From contig MU657287.1 in the NCBI GenBank assembly GCA_026770575.1, positions 75,579-139,578 on the forward strand: a DNA stretch of 64,000 bases, read 5' to 3'. Within the stretch, counting starts at the first letter, position 1, and the number at the start of each line of letters is the position of its first letter. This DNA comes from Pelagophyceae sp. CCMP2097 (taxonomy: Eukaryota; Sar; Pelagophyceae). This document shows positions 1 to 9,107 of the stretch, one piece after another. The notes beneath the pieces are model-generated. The model saw only the letters and a program-made list of their open reading frames with translations. It was not told where the DNA came from and ran no database searches. Both the position numbers and the translations under genes were made by a program.

Positions 1-431
1 GTTGCGTTGTGGCACGGAGGGCAAGTTACTTTGGGGCCGTGGTAACATTCCCGGATTATTCCCGGTAAATTACCGGTCAAGTAATTTACTACAATGTTAC
101 CGGACGATCAATAGCCCATGGGGGAGGGGAGTATATTCACATGTACGGCGCGTGTACAGGACGAGCAGCCAAATTCCGCATGCCAAGCGGAGTAGAAACG
201 TGAACGAGCAGGCTCGAACCCGCGACCTCATGCAAGGCATTTGAACTGGAGGGCCCATCGGACGGGCGGCCTGGAGCCGCCCACTGAAGATGGGCCCGAT
301 CGTGGATGACCCATGCGATGTTTGTTTACAATCCTTAACACTGACGTTAATCCTGGCAAAAGGGATTTCCGGTCCCAGTGCCAGGAGCCAGATCAGAAGT
401 GTATATACAATTGTAAACACATCACAATGTC
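1..431. other. Intergenic, no gene seen
   Basis: No ORF with recognisable protein character. A B-box-like word (GGGTTCGAGCC, minus strand) lies near 210-222, but the surrounding bases do not fold into a convincing T arm. Confidence 0.4.
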
Positions 432-560
432 ATTTTATTATTTTATTTTTCCATATGCCGGATTCGAACCGGCGACCTTGGGCTGTTCCAAACAATATGC
501 CGCATTCGAACCGGCGACCTCGGGCTGTTAGTAGACACACATGTGTACTCGGCTGCGGAG
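432..560 (-). repeat. SINE-like pair of tRNA 3'-half sequences
   Basis: On the minus strand two copies of a tRNA T arm occur about 42 bp apart. The copy at 457-473 is a perfect 5-bp stem with the loop TTCGAAT. The copy at 499-515 has one stem mismatch. Both are preceded by the shared stretch AACAGCCC(A/G)AGGTC. The first copy is followed on the minus strand by an A-rich tail (432-452). T-arm/B-box plus A-rich tail is the layout of a tRNA-derived SINE. I could not fold a complete cloverleaf, so this is not called as a functional tRNA. Confidence 0.45.
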
Positions 561-924
561 CAACAGGGGGCACAAGCGGTTGACGGTGGGGTTGGACGAA
601 GAATGAGAACACCACTTGATCCAAGAGGCAGCCGAGACTGAACATCAAGGGGCAGCTGTTGACATGAAATAAAGGCACCTTCTGTCACTGACGTTTGCCC
701 TGGCAAAAGGGAATTGGACGGGGGGGGGTCCAGGTAAAAGCCCCAGACCGCCTCCACCGAGGCAAAAAGGGGTAAAAAAGGGGGGTTGTGGGCTCCAGGT
801 TAGGGGGCGGACGGGGGGATCCATAATGTCCTCCAGAACCGCCCCCCCATGCCCCCCCTCCCAAAGGGAAAAAAACGTGGGATGCGCCGTCGCCGAAAGA
901 ACTCTTTTTGTTCACACAAACCAA
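561..924. other. Intergenic, no gene seen
   Basis: G-rich, low-complexity sequence with homopolymer runs (runs of G or C near 720-850). No coding signal that I trust. Confidence 0.4.
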
Positions 925-1165
925 ACCTGAGGAACTTCCAGACGCGCGTCGCCGCCCGCGGCCGCCCAACCTTGAGCCAGGCCCACATCCTTGTTAGCAT
1001 CTCTTTGGCGTCGTCCGGGGGCTTGGTGTCGAAGGCCTCGGGCTCGGCGGCTCGTCGTCTCCGTCGTCGTCGGATGGCCCGCCGAGCCCCCGGTGTCGCC
1101 CGCGCAGTTTCGTATGGGACCCCACGGGGCCGTGCGGGGTCCCATATGGGCTCATGGGGCTCCAC
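925..1165 (-). repeat. Acidic-tail module, copy 1, with palindromic cluster
   Basis: Read on the minus strand, this contains a degenerate copy of a module also present at 29274-29675 (plus strand) and 37990-38355 (minus strand). The module has a GAC/GAG-rich coding-like stretch, then a word resembling GTGCTAACAAGG, then GGCGACGCGCG. Here it is preceded (1096-1165) by palindromic words such as CCCATATGGG and GGGGTCCC. The acidic frame is broken compared with the copy at 29.4 kb, so this is a decayed duplicate and not a gene. Confidence 0.5.
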
Positions 1166-1486
1166 ATTCATAGCTGGGCGGGTTTAATTTCGACCTTTCT
1201 CAGAAAGCACGATTTCTGCGATTTAGTTGCTTCGGAGACGCGGGGCTTTGTCGCGGTGTTCACTGGCTGGGCAGCTCGGTCCCGTCTCCTCTGGCTCCCC
1301 CGGCTGTGCAGCACCCTCCCACCTTCAATTTACTGGTCGAGGCCACTTTTGCAAATATCTTAATAATAAATTTGTCAGATTTGACTCAGACCTAAAAGTG
1401 CCTTACTGAGATATTTTGCGCAGAAATCGCGCTTTCTGAGAAATGTCGGAATTAAACCCGCTCAGCTACGAATATGGGGCCCCATT
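1154..1486. mobile_element. MITE-like element with ~65-bp inverted ends
   Basis: The left end (from about 1154) and the right end (to about 1486) are inverted copies of each other over about 65 bp with few mismatches. They share TAGCTGGGCGGGTTTAAT on the left and its complement on the right, and CAGAAAGC next to CGATTTCTGCG. The interior (about 200 bp) has no coding content. This fits a non-autonomous DNA transposon. I see no clear target-site duplication. Confidence 0.6.
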
Positions 1487-2044
1487 CGGCAGCTCAGTCT
1501 CTTCCAGAGGCGCCCCCGCTGCTCACGATACAATTTCAACAGTTCCTCAGGGAATAGCAACTGGGCTGCCGCGTAGGGCCCTACGTAGGGCCCTACGACC
1601 CTACGTTGGGTAGGCTGGACCCGAGGTCTGTTGTTTTTTAAGCAGCCTGCTTGCTTGCTTAAGATCCACCCTGGCCTCTGTGTAGTGCATAATTTCTACC
1701 AGTTCTTTAGGTTTGAGGTCCGTTGAAATGAGTTTGGGCCCGACTTAAAAATATTTAGAACGTCTTTTGAACTTTAGAATTGCCCCCAAACTTTTGGAAA
1801 AGATCGGTTGAATAATAATTTGCATATGAACAATGTCACGCAAATTATTTTAGGCGATTTCTCACGAGAGACCATGGAGGGGCCGCGCGGTCCATATAGC
1901 CCTGGGTGCGGCGGCGGCACTGTTCGCGGTTGGAAGGAATCGCCTACCTTGAAGATCGCGCCCACTTAGAACGGCGACGGAGCCGTCGTTTGGGCGGGAG
2001 GCTAGCTCAAAACCGTGTTTGCCAAGTGCATCACTGTGACTCAA
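1487..2044. other. Intergenic with one palindromic cluster
   Basis: At 1570-1626 lies a cluster of overlapping palindromes (CCTACGTAGGGCCCTACG) ending in GGGTAGGCTGGACCC. The same core closes the clusters at 18.95, 29.3, 29.6 and 38.0 kb. At 1655-1673 is one copy of TTGCTTAAGATCCACCCTG, a word found at four places in the window. No gene seen. Confidence 0.5.
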
Positions 2045-2312
2045 ACCGGTGGTATTTCCTGCCTGTTAAGGGCTGTGCGGCCTCTAAACATCTCAACTAG
2101 ACATCTCGATGCTTAAGAGGCAGGATCTGCGGCCCCGTCGGGGCCACAGGGGCCTCCGGGGCAGGCTGTAAAACGGCCGTTTTCCAAATCGATGGAACGG
2201 CGGAATTTCCTGCCTCCTAAGGATCGTATGGCCTCTAAGTACGCCAACTAGGCTGCTCGATACTTAAGAGGCAGGATCTGTGGGCCCGTCGGGGCCACAG
2301 GGGCCTCCGACG
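2045..2312. repeat. Tandem duplication, ~145-bp unit, two copies
   Basis: Unit 1 begins near 2048 and unit 2 near 2193. Both run TTTCCTGCCT..TAAGG, GGCCTCTAA, CTTAAGAGGCAGGATCTG and GTCGGGGCCACAGGGGCC. Within each unit the words CCTGCCTCCTAAGG and CTTAAGAGGCAGG are near-inverted, so each copy can form a hairpin. No coding content. Confidence 0.6.
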
Positions 2313-2633
2313 GCCATCTTCTTTGGCGATCGATGAGAGGAGGGCCTTGCACATTTTGTTGAATTTGTATTTTTGACTTTTCAACGGATAGAACTAAAGA
2401 ACTGGTAGAAATAATGGAACTTAGAAGAAGAAGCCTGAGGTTAACGTTGAGCTCTTTTTAGAAGTTCGTGGTTTGAAGCGCAATTACAGAAAAAGCTCCA
2501 TCTCCTCCGTGGTATTTTGTCTACACTTATTCTTTCACGCGGGTTGCGACGCGCGCCAACGCGCCGGCCCCTCCGAGGAGTATCTTCGCGCTGCTCCAAT
2601 TGCGCTGCTCGTGCGTGCCCTGTTCATATTTGA

Positions 2634-3366
2634 CGATTATAGAGCTTCAGCTCAAAGTGATACCCTATCGAATTCATATCCTATCGTATCCATCGGACAA
2701 GATCAAACTCATATCCTATCGAACTGATCTGCATATTTTGGAGACGACGTCGTTGTCTTATGGAGGGGTCAAGGATATCGGTCAGTTCTCGTCGGATTGA
2801 GGCGCTGAATGGCCCTATCGACGCGCCTTGGTCCCGCAGGGCCGGCCCTAACTTTGTTTTGCGTTGTGGCTACCCCTTGGGCAGCAGCGACGTGGCATCG
2901 GAAGGCGCGTGAGGAGCATGCGTTCGGGCCCTTGCGGGACCCGCCACGCGCCGGCAACCGGCGGGAACTGCGCGCAGGCGTCCGCAACCAATCCGGCAGC
3001 GCCCGGAACCGGCCGCGACAGCGCATCGCGGGTGGGTACGAACTCGAACACAAGCACCCAAAACGCCGATTCCGCTAGAGTCGACGCACCATGCGGAAAA
3101 TCGACGGGCGTCTGCGCATGGGCTTGTTGACTGCGCACCATCGATCCCGGGACGGGAGTCGGCTGGGGTGCCTCGGGGTTGCCCTCGGGCCAAAGTAGTA
3201 CCTAGGTACTACTTTGATTTGGCTCGCGAGTTTGAGAGTTGTACGAGGTCCGTTGAACGGAGAGATCACTGCAAGCTCTATATATCAACGGACTTTTAAC
3301 GGGGTTTTATTTGATAGGGTATCACTTTCGATAGGGTATCACTTTGAGCTGAAGCTCTCTAATCGA
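2634..3366. mobile_element. ~730-bp element with ~38-bp terminal inverted repeats
   Basis: The left end (2634-2671) and right end (3328-3366) are almost perfect inverted copies, sharing AGAGCTTCAGCTCAAAGTGA followed by TACCCTATCG. The internal sequence contains further CCTATCG words near both ends and GC-rich filler without a recognisable transposase. This looks like a non-autonomous DNA transposon. Confidence 0.65.
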
Positions 3367-3570
3367 TTCAAACTTTTTGGTCTTGCCTTGCCAGCGCGGT
3401 CCGGCACGAGGCGCCTTACACCGCGATTGAGTTTGAACACGCCTTTCTCTTGAGGGTCCCACATCACCACGGTCTTCTTGCCAGGCCCTTTATAGCCAGG
3501 CTTCGGCATCGATGGCGCGGCAGCTTTGTGGCCCATCGAGTCTGCTACATCATGATCGCGCCAGAGTTGC

Positions 3571-4815
3571 TTGCTTAAGATCCACCCTGCGTTCTGTTTT
3601 TTTGCCAAGTGGGGGGGGGGGGCAGTAGGGGCAATTAGGAGGGGGGACCCACCCACTTTAACGAGGCCAGGAGGGCCTCTGAGGAGGGGGTGCCCACCCA
3701 CTTGACGAGCCGAGCCATCGAGACACGCACTTTTTAAGCCTCGGTAAACTAGCGGGTGATACAGCTGCTGGCTCTCTCTCGGCGGTGTGTTCGCGTCGTC
3801 GGGGCCCGGAGACCTTCGCGGCGCGTACGCTTGAGTGGCGGAGGGGCATCGGCGGCGGGTGTCCCAGCGTACCGTCGGTTCAAAACGAGCGGTTGTCTGT
3901 CGCCGAAGAATTCCGTACGATATTTTTCTGGAGCATTTACCTTTGTAATCAGCGGTGGGAATTCATTTAAGGGTGAGGCGTGAGGGTTGTAATTTATACC
4001 CCGGGGAGATAACTGACTCTCAGAGAGCCACATGCAGATCAAGAGGTCCTGCGCAGGAGCAACTGGGATCGGCCCCGAAGGGCCTCAACCACGCTTCTCT
4101 GCCGGAAAACTCGGGTTGCTGCATTCGGGCTTGCACTGGCCGTTGTCTCCTCGGCGGCTCATTAAGGGTGAAGTGAATTATTCATAAAATAAATTCACTT
4201 CACCATATTCACTTCACTTCACTCGCCACTTCACTACCGCCGAACATTTGTGAAGGACTTCATTAATGACTTCACCAACCTCGGCCGACGCCACCGTCGA
4301 ACGTCGCTGTGGGGTCCCCGGAGTAGGTCCCACCGTCGCTCTGAGGTCCCCGGAGGACCGGAGGGAGTCGCACCGCCCTTGAGCAGACGTCCTGGGGCCA
4401 TTGGTGGCGCATACAGCCGTCGGCGGACGAGCCTTTCACTGATTCACTGATTCACTTCACATTCACCCGGATTTGCAGCCGTAGTGAACGTCATTCACTC
4501 GTCACTTCACTACCACCGAACATTCGAGACCTCGCGTGAATATTCACTTACTTTGAATTTCCAGTGAATTCCCACCGCTGTTTGTAATACAATTATAGAC
4601 GAGGAGTGCGTTTATGGACGCTGCGAAGTGCAGGGAGCCCCTGTTGGACGCAGCTGGGCATATTCCAGCGAAGGGGCCTCTTAGGAGGGGTACTCACCCA
4701 CTTTCAAAAGCCACAGAGGACCAGGAAGGAGGGTCCACCCACCCACTTACGAGCATTTTGCCCCTACTGTGCCCCCCCACTTGGCAAAAAAACAGAACGC
4801 TGGGTGGGGCTCAGT
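3571..4815. mobile_element. ~1.24-kb inverted-repeat element containing a TTCAC satellite
   Basis: The outer arms are inverted copies: left GCGTTCTGTTTTTTTGCCAA at about 3590, and the right complement near 4785-4800. Each is followed inwards by related GGGTGGG(T)CCACCC-type sequence. An inner pair (AGCGGTGGGAATTCA near 3951 and TGAATTCCCACCGCTG near 4563) is also inverted. Between them lie AT-rich tandem words TTCACTTCAC (4170-4222, 4430-4512, 4540-4570). The left edge abuts one copy of TTGCTTAAGATCCACCCTG (3571-3589). No transposase ORF is visible. Confidence 0.55.
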
Positions 4816-6187
4816 GCCAAAATCAACCTTTATTTTAAGTAATTCTCGAATATCGCCAAGAGTGAGTCAATTTTTAAAAGTCACACAAAAGCTCAAAAAT
4901 ATTTTAATTTCATATAAAATCAAGGTTATGGACCCCATTTCCGATATTTTCGGGTGCATATTTGGGTTTCCGGATATTTAAAAATTCCGGACCGCAGACT
5001 CCCCCGTCAGAATATTTAATAATTAATTAGTTAATTGATTTTGGAAATTTCCCCAGGCCTTTCGGCACTGGTGGGGCTGGCCCATTAGGGTATTACCGGC
5101 TAATCGGTTCCAAAGTCAGGCCCCCAGTCCAAAAGGCCCGGGCGCCATGCCTGCGGGAGTGGTTTGTGCGGTTTGCGCTTGACCCCCTCATGCAAGTACT
5201 GGCCGCTAGACACTTCGGCTCTTTGGTCGTGTTCGTCGGGGTAGCCTTGTGGGGTGCGGTGGCGTCAGAGTTCCAAGGAACCGCCACAGCTGTTTCAACT
5301 TGAACTTTTCGATCCCCTCACTCGTCTTCGAAATGAGCCGCCGGAAGAATGGGCCAGCCCCACCCAGGGTGGATCTTAAGCAAGCAAGAATATACCAGCC
5401 GGCTGACATTGGTGCTGTTTAAAACCGACCGGGATTCCATCCAGTGAGTCGTACGAGTTGCAGAACGCGTCGACGAGTTGCATGACTCGTCGCTCCTGAT
5501 CAGGGCCGGCGGCCAGCCTGGTGTACTCCGCGTCTGACCTTCTTTCCCGGGATATAAATAATCAACCCTCACCTCACTCGTAAACTGGAGGAGACCGGTC
5601 CGTCCGTGACAAACAATTGACTTTATGAGGCCTCATAATGGCCGGTTCCCGGCCAGCCAGGCGGGTGTTGGCTGGCGTGAGTCGCCTTAGGGGGTGTCCT
5701 GAGTGTCCCGTGAGCTGCTCTGGGCATGCGGCTCCTCCTAGAAGGCAGGGTCTTAACGGAGCCGACGGGGGCTAAATCTAGTCCTCTTCTCGAGGGCACC
5801 TACGGTGGCTACGAGCGTTCCCGGCGCGCACAGCGCGCTGGATTGAAGCCACGTCTTTTCCCGATCTAACCCATCCAACGCCGAGCATCACAGGCCGCCG
5901 TAACGCCTCGAACTGCTCCTCAGGGCCTTTAAAATTGCACGGACGGACCGGTGTCCTCCGGTTTGCGAGAGAGGGGATCGTTGAGAAAGGTGGATTTCGT
6001 TTTGGCGATTCTCAGGAAAAGTCGGGAAAAGTCCTCAACTTCCCGGCTACAGCACGCGCCCCACCCATGGCGAATCGGAGGCCCCTCGCGGGATCGAGCG
6101 GGTCCGTGGGCATTGCATAGTTTGGTAAGACAATGTTGCAAGGGGCGCGTCTCCTTGGTGAGATACGCCTCCAACTTTGACCCTTTG
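4816..6187. other. Intergenic, no gene seen
   Basis: Mixed AT-rich (4840-5050) and GC-rich sequence without convincing ORFs. It contains an inverted copy of the TTGCTTAAGATCCACCCTG word at 5365-5383. It also has a CCCGGGATATAAATAATC word near 5548-5565 that recurs at 18.2, 18.3 and 39.3 kb. Confidence 0.4.
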
Positions 6188-6312
6188 TACCGTAACTCGC
6201 CAGCGCGGGAGTATAAGGTGCACCCATCTAGGCCAGGATGGTAGCTATGAGCATAACGAGCATAACTGCTTATAATGGGTACACCTTATACTCGCGCGCT
6301 GGCGAGTTACCA
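6188..6312. repeat. Hairpin with ~35-bp arms
   Basis: GTAACTCGCCAGCGCG..GTATAAGGTG near 6189-6223 is matched by its inverted copy near 6277-6311, with a loop of about 53 bp containing AGCATAACGAGCATAAC. Could be a very short MITE or a cruciform-forming site. Confidence 0.6.
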
Positions 6313-6615
6313 TCTTCGAGGCGCATCTAGAAATCTATAGAATAATTCCTATGAGAAAACCCGCTCGAGATAGGAAGAGAGGGTCTCTCCAAGCATTTTG
6401 GGGTTGTGAAGCGTTGAAGCGCCGGCACGGTGGGGCACCTCGGGTCTCTTTTCCCCCTCGACAGTCCGATGATGAGATAAGGCGTGTACTTAAGACGTAA
6501 ACTTCAGGCGGCGGCCGCGGCCACCGCGGCGGTCGCGTCGGCCTTCCTGGGCTTTTCGCATACTTCCCGCGTCTCGCTTCTGCCGTGATACCGTCGATGA
6601 GGCTGGCGCTCTCCT
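6313..6615. other. Intergenic, no gene seen
   Basis: A GGC/GCC-rich stretch at 6505-6540 gives low-complexity Ala or Gly runs in several frames. Nothing I would call a gene. Confidence 0.35.
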
Positions 6616-7047
6616 TCAAGACCGAGAGCCGTGAACATAAGCTTGTCGCGCTTCACGCGGTCGCCTGGGGTATCTTTTGAGGCGCGCCGGGAAACCGCTC
6701 GCGACTCCGTTTGCAATGTTATGGCGGTCCAGAGATTTCAACCATTCCCCCAGACGCAGACGGTCGCGGATGCAAGCAAATCGCATTTTCATGCGGTTCA
6801 TCAGAGCGTGGATACTCTCGAACGCGCCTTCGCAAAACAGCCCGAGGGTGCGCCAGCACCGCACAAACCGCGGCACCTCGAACTCGACCATGTGCGTCTT
6901 GATCTGGCGGTTCGCGGCGAGCTGGCGCAGCCGCCGCGGCACCGACTCGCACAGACCGCAGAGCGTCTCGATTTCGTCGTTGGTCAGCACGCGGCATGCG
7001 CGCGCGATGTGCATAAGCTCGCTTGGAGTGGTTCCAGAACAACCCAT
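6616..7047 (-). CDS. Fragment of a mobile-element-associated protein (uncharacterised)
   Basis: A 143-codon ORF starting at an ATG at 7047. The stretch 'HMVEFEVPRFVRCWRTLG', then 'LFCEGAFESIHALMNRM' and 'FACIRDRLRLGEWL', resembles the C-terminal region of large proteins carried by eukaryotic transposable elements. There a pattern of His, Val-Pro, Phe, Trp, Gly-x-Phe-(S/C)-E, (E)S-x-H, Asn-R recurs. This is pattern recognition from memory and not a database match. The N-terminal part of such a protein is absent and the downstream 30 residues look degenerate (Arg-rich), so the copy is probably truncated. It lies between two inverted-repeat elements (6188-6312 and 7118-7496), consistent with transposon debris. 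Confidence 0.4.
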   Translation of the reverse strand: MGCSGTTPSELMHIARACRVLTNDEIETLCGLCESVPRRLRQLAANRQIKTHMVEFEVPRFVRCWRTLGLFCEGAFESIHALMNRMKMRFACIRDRLRLGEWLKSLDRHNIANGVASGFPARLKRYPRRPREARQAYVHGSRS

Positions 7048-7117
7048 TTTCTGAATCCTTTTAATTAAATTTTCTCAAACGAAATCCGCTTTTTAGAGGC
7101 TTTGAAACAGCTGTGCC

Positions 7118-7496
7118 GCGCTGAGAAGAGTAACTTGAAAGGTCAATTTAAGAACCGGCTAAGCGAAAAAAAAATCAGAGGCCCGGCGACGCCGTTGTTT
7201 GCGGTTTGACGCTGCCAGGGGACGCACCTGGGCCCCCTCCACCCACCCCCAAATCCTGGCGTCCGCGAAGGACCTCTGTGAGAAATTTAGCATAAGCAGA
7301 GTCCGGACCGACCATCGGTTCTTTAAAAAAACTTAGTTAGATTAAGAACCGGGCCCCTAGAGCCGGATAATATCCCAATAAGGGATTTAATGGATTTTAA
7401 TTGGGTCTTATAAATGCCTTATTGAGATATTGAACGTTTTGTCGATTTTTTCGTCGGTTCTTAAAATGACCAGGTTCTTAAATTGACCTTTACTCT
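7118..7496. mobile_element. MITE-like element with inverted ends
   Basis: AAGGTCAATTTAAGAACC near 7138 is matched by GGTTCTTAAATTGACCTTT near 7471 in inverted orientation. Flanking AGAGTAA / TTACTCT words extend the inverted repeat. The word AAGAACCG recurs inside (7330-7350 and 7452). AT-rich ends, no ORF. Confidence 0.55.
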
Positions 7497-8573
7497 AATT
7501 GCTGAGTATAGAACTTCGAGGAAGCTCTGTGATTGGTCAGATTTCCAGCGACCACATCGTGAAGCAGGGGGGCTTGCGTCTTCTTGCTTGGCCCAGTTGT
7601 CCGCAGGCCTCGCGCGGTGGGCACACAACGCTCATCACAAACGTAAAGCCCATATTGGTGGCAATCTGCCTCCAACACCCTAAGGGGGTTGGTAAAGTAC
7701 GATTCGGTCAATCAGAACCTCTTTACCAAAACCATAGATCTCAATCGGCCTGAATCCTTGCAGCGGGGATTTCGCGTCGACGGGCGGTGCTAAGGGGTGT
7801 TGGAAACGAGGCGAGTCGACGCGCGGTGGCGTCTACTTGGGCCTGGTCTCAAAAGTTTGGCGCCATCGGCCGTCGTCGCGGCGCTGTAAACGCTCCAGCT
7901 GGGGCGCGCGTAGGGGACCTCCGTGTCTCTCGGAGCGCTTCCCGCGAGGGCGGTCGCGGCTATTTCGACGGCGCGGCTGACATCGCCCGGCGCCCGCACC
8001 GTCCCCGGCGCGCAGCCCCGGCGCGCATCCCCGTAGTCGCGCGGGCGGGCGCGAAATCGCCGTGGCAAGGAATGGGCCCGATTTGGGAAGTCGAAAAGCT
8101 TGAAGAGCACCAATTCGTAGGTAAAATACCACACCGGTTGATAGTGCTCTTGCAAAATTTAAAGCAGAGCAGCCGCAATTACAGAACTGGAAATGCAGAT
8201 CGGCGACTCGGCACTCCAGCGCAGTTCCGCGTCAGCGCGTGCGCGCGGTGGTGGAGGGATGCGCGCGCGGCGCGCGCGCGCCAAGGGCGCCCACTGCACT
8301 TTTCGTTTTGTTGCGCATGTCGCTTTGGTCGCTGCGTCGCGTGCGCGCCCGCTTCACCTTTCGTTTTATACCCGGAAACAATCTATTGCAAGTATTTACC
8401 GGGATACTGAGTTTCTTATGCCACCACGAACTACTAATTAACATGGCGCACCGGAGGTACTGCAGACCCCCGGAGGGCGCCTTTGGTATGTTGGTGCAGT
8501 CGCTTAGAGGACACTTCGGAACGGGAGTAGGCTGGCTTAGGTCAAGTCCCATTTCGATGTTGATGGCGCAGCG
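7497..8573. other. Long open frames but no supported gene
   Basis: A 207-codon frame is open on the plus strand at 7787-8410, and overlapping minus-strand frames are also open. Composition is Arg/Ala-rich as expected for any GC-rich frame, with no motif, no signal sequence and no intron pattern. I read this as non-coding, with moderate uncertainty. Confidence 0.35.
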
Positions 8574-8727
8574 GCGAAAAAAGGACCGGCACACCCGGCC
8601 CAAGCCCCGCGCCACCCTCGCACCCGCGCTCAGCAGCATGCTGCATAGGCGCGCGTCTTGTTTTTTAAGGTTCCGCATGGGCAGACCCCGGGATCAGACA
8701 GACGGACAGACAAAATTGCGCATGGCT
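8574..8727. repeat. Dispersed repeat P, copy 1
   Basis: Shares AGGACCGGCAC, CGCCACCCTCGCA, GCATGCTGCATAGGCGCGCG, TCTTGTTTTT and GACAAAATTGCGCATGG in the same order and spacing with 42047-42190. Function unknown. Confidence 0.6.
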
Positions 8728-8738
8728 CTTCAATAACG

Positions 8739-8812
8739 ACCCTCGGAAAAGGGGCCTAGATTTTATCAAATCCAAAGACCCCCTCCGGGGGTCTGAAAAA
8801 GTAACCTCCCCT
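8739..8812. repeat. Dispersed repeat Q, copy 1
   Basis: GGAAAAGGGGCCTAGATTT, TCAAATC and AAAGACCCCC, then CGGGGGTCTGAA, match 48452-48530 in order and orientation. The copy contains a small inverted repeat (CCCCCTCCGGGGG). Confidence 0.6.
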
Positions 8813-9107
8813 ACTAAACCCGAGAGACGCAGAGCGCGCCCGTCTATAGGACCGTGCTCGTCGTCTCTACGCCGCGCCTAGGTGCGCTTACTCGGAGCGC
8901 GGCGTCCTTTGCCCTTGGAAACCGTTCGGTCTCTGTGGCTCCTTGTCTGACTCTGCTCGTCCACGCCCTGCTCGTCCACGACACGCGTCGCGTAAGCCTT
9001 TCCCCTACTAGACCCGCTGCCTCTTCGATCAGGTTGTTTTCCCACTCCCCTAATAGACCCGCTTTTGGTAAATGCGATTAAGGCTTTCGGAGGATCTGTT
9101 TGGTACG
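8813..9107. other. Intergenic, no gene seen
   Basis: No convincing ORF. CTGCTCGTCCACG is locally duplicated near 8955-8985. Confidence 0.35.

Noticed and set aside
195..245. tRNA gene on the minus strand near GGGTTCGAGCC
   Set aside because: T-stem does not pair and no D or anticodon arm can be drawn.
7787..8410. 207-codon plus-strand ORF
   Set aside because: Arg/Ala-rich composition of GC-rich DNA, no domain, competing frames on the other strand.
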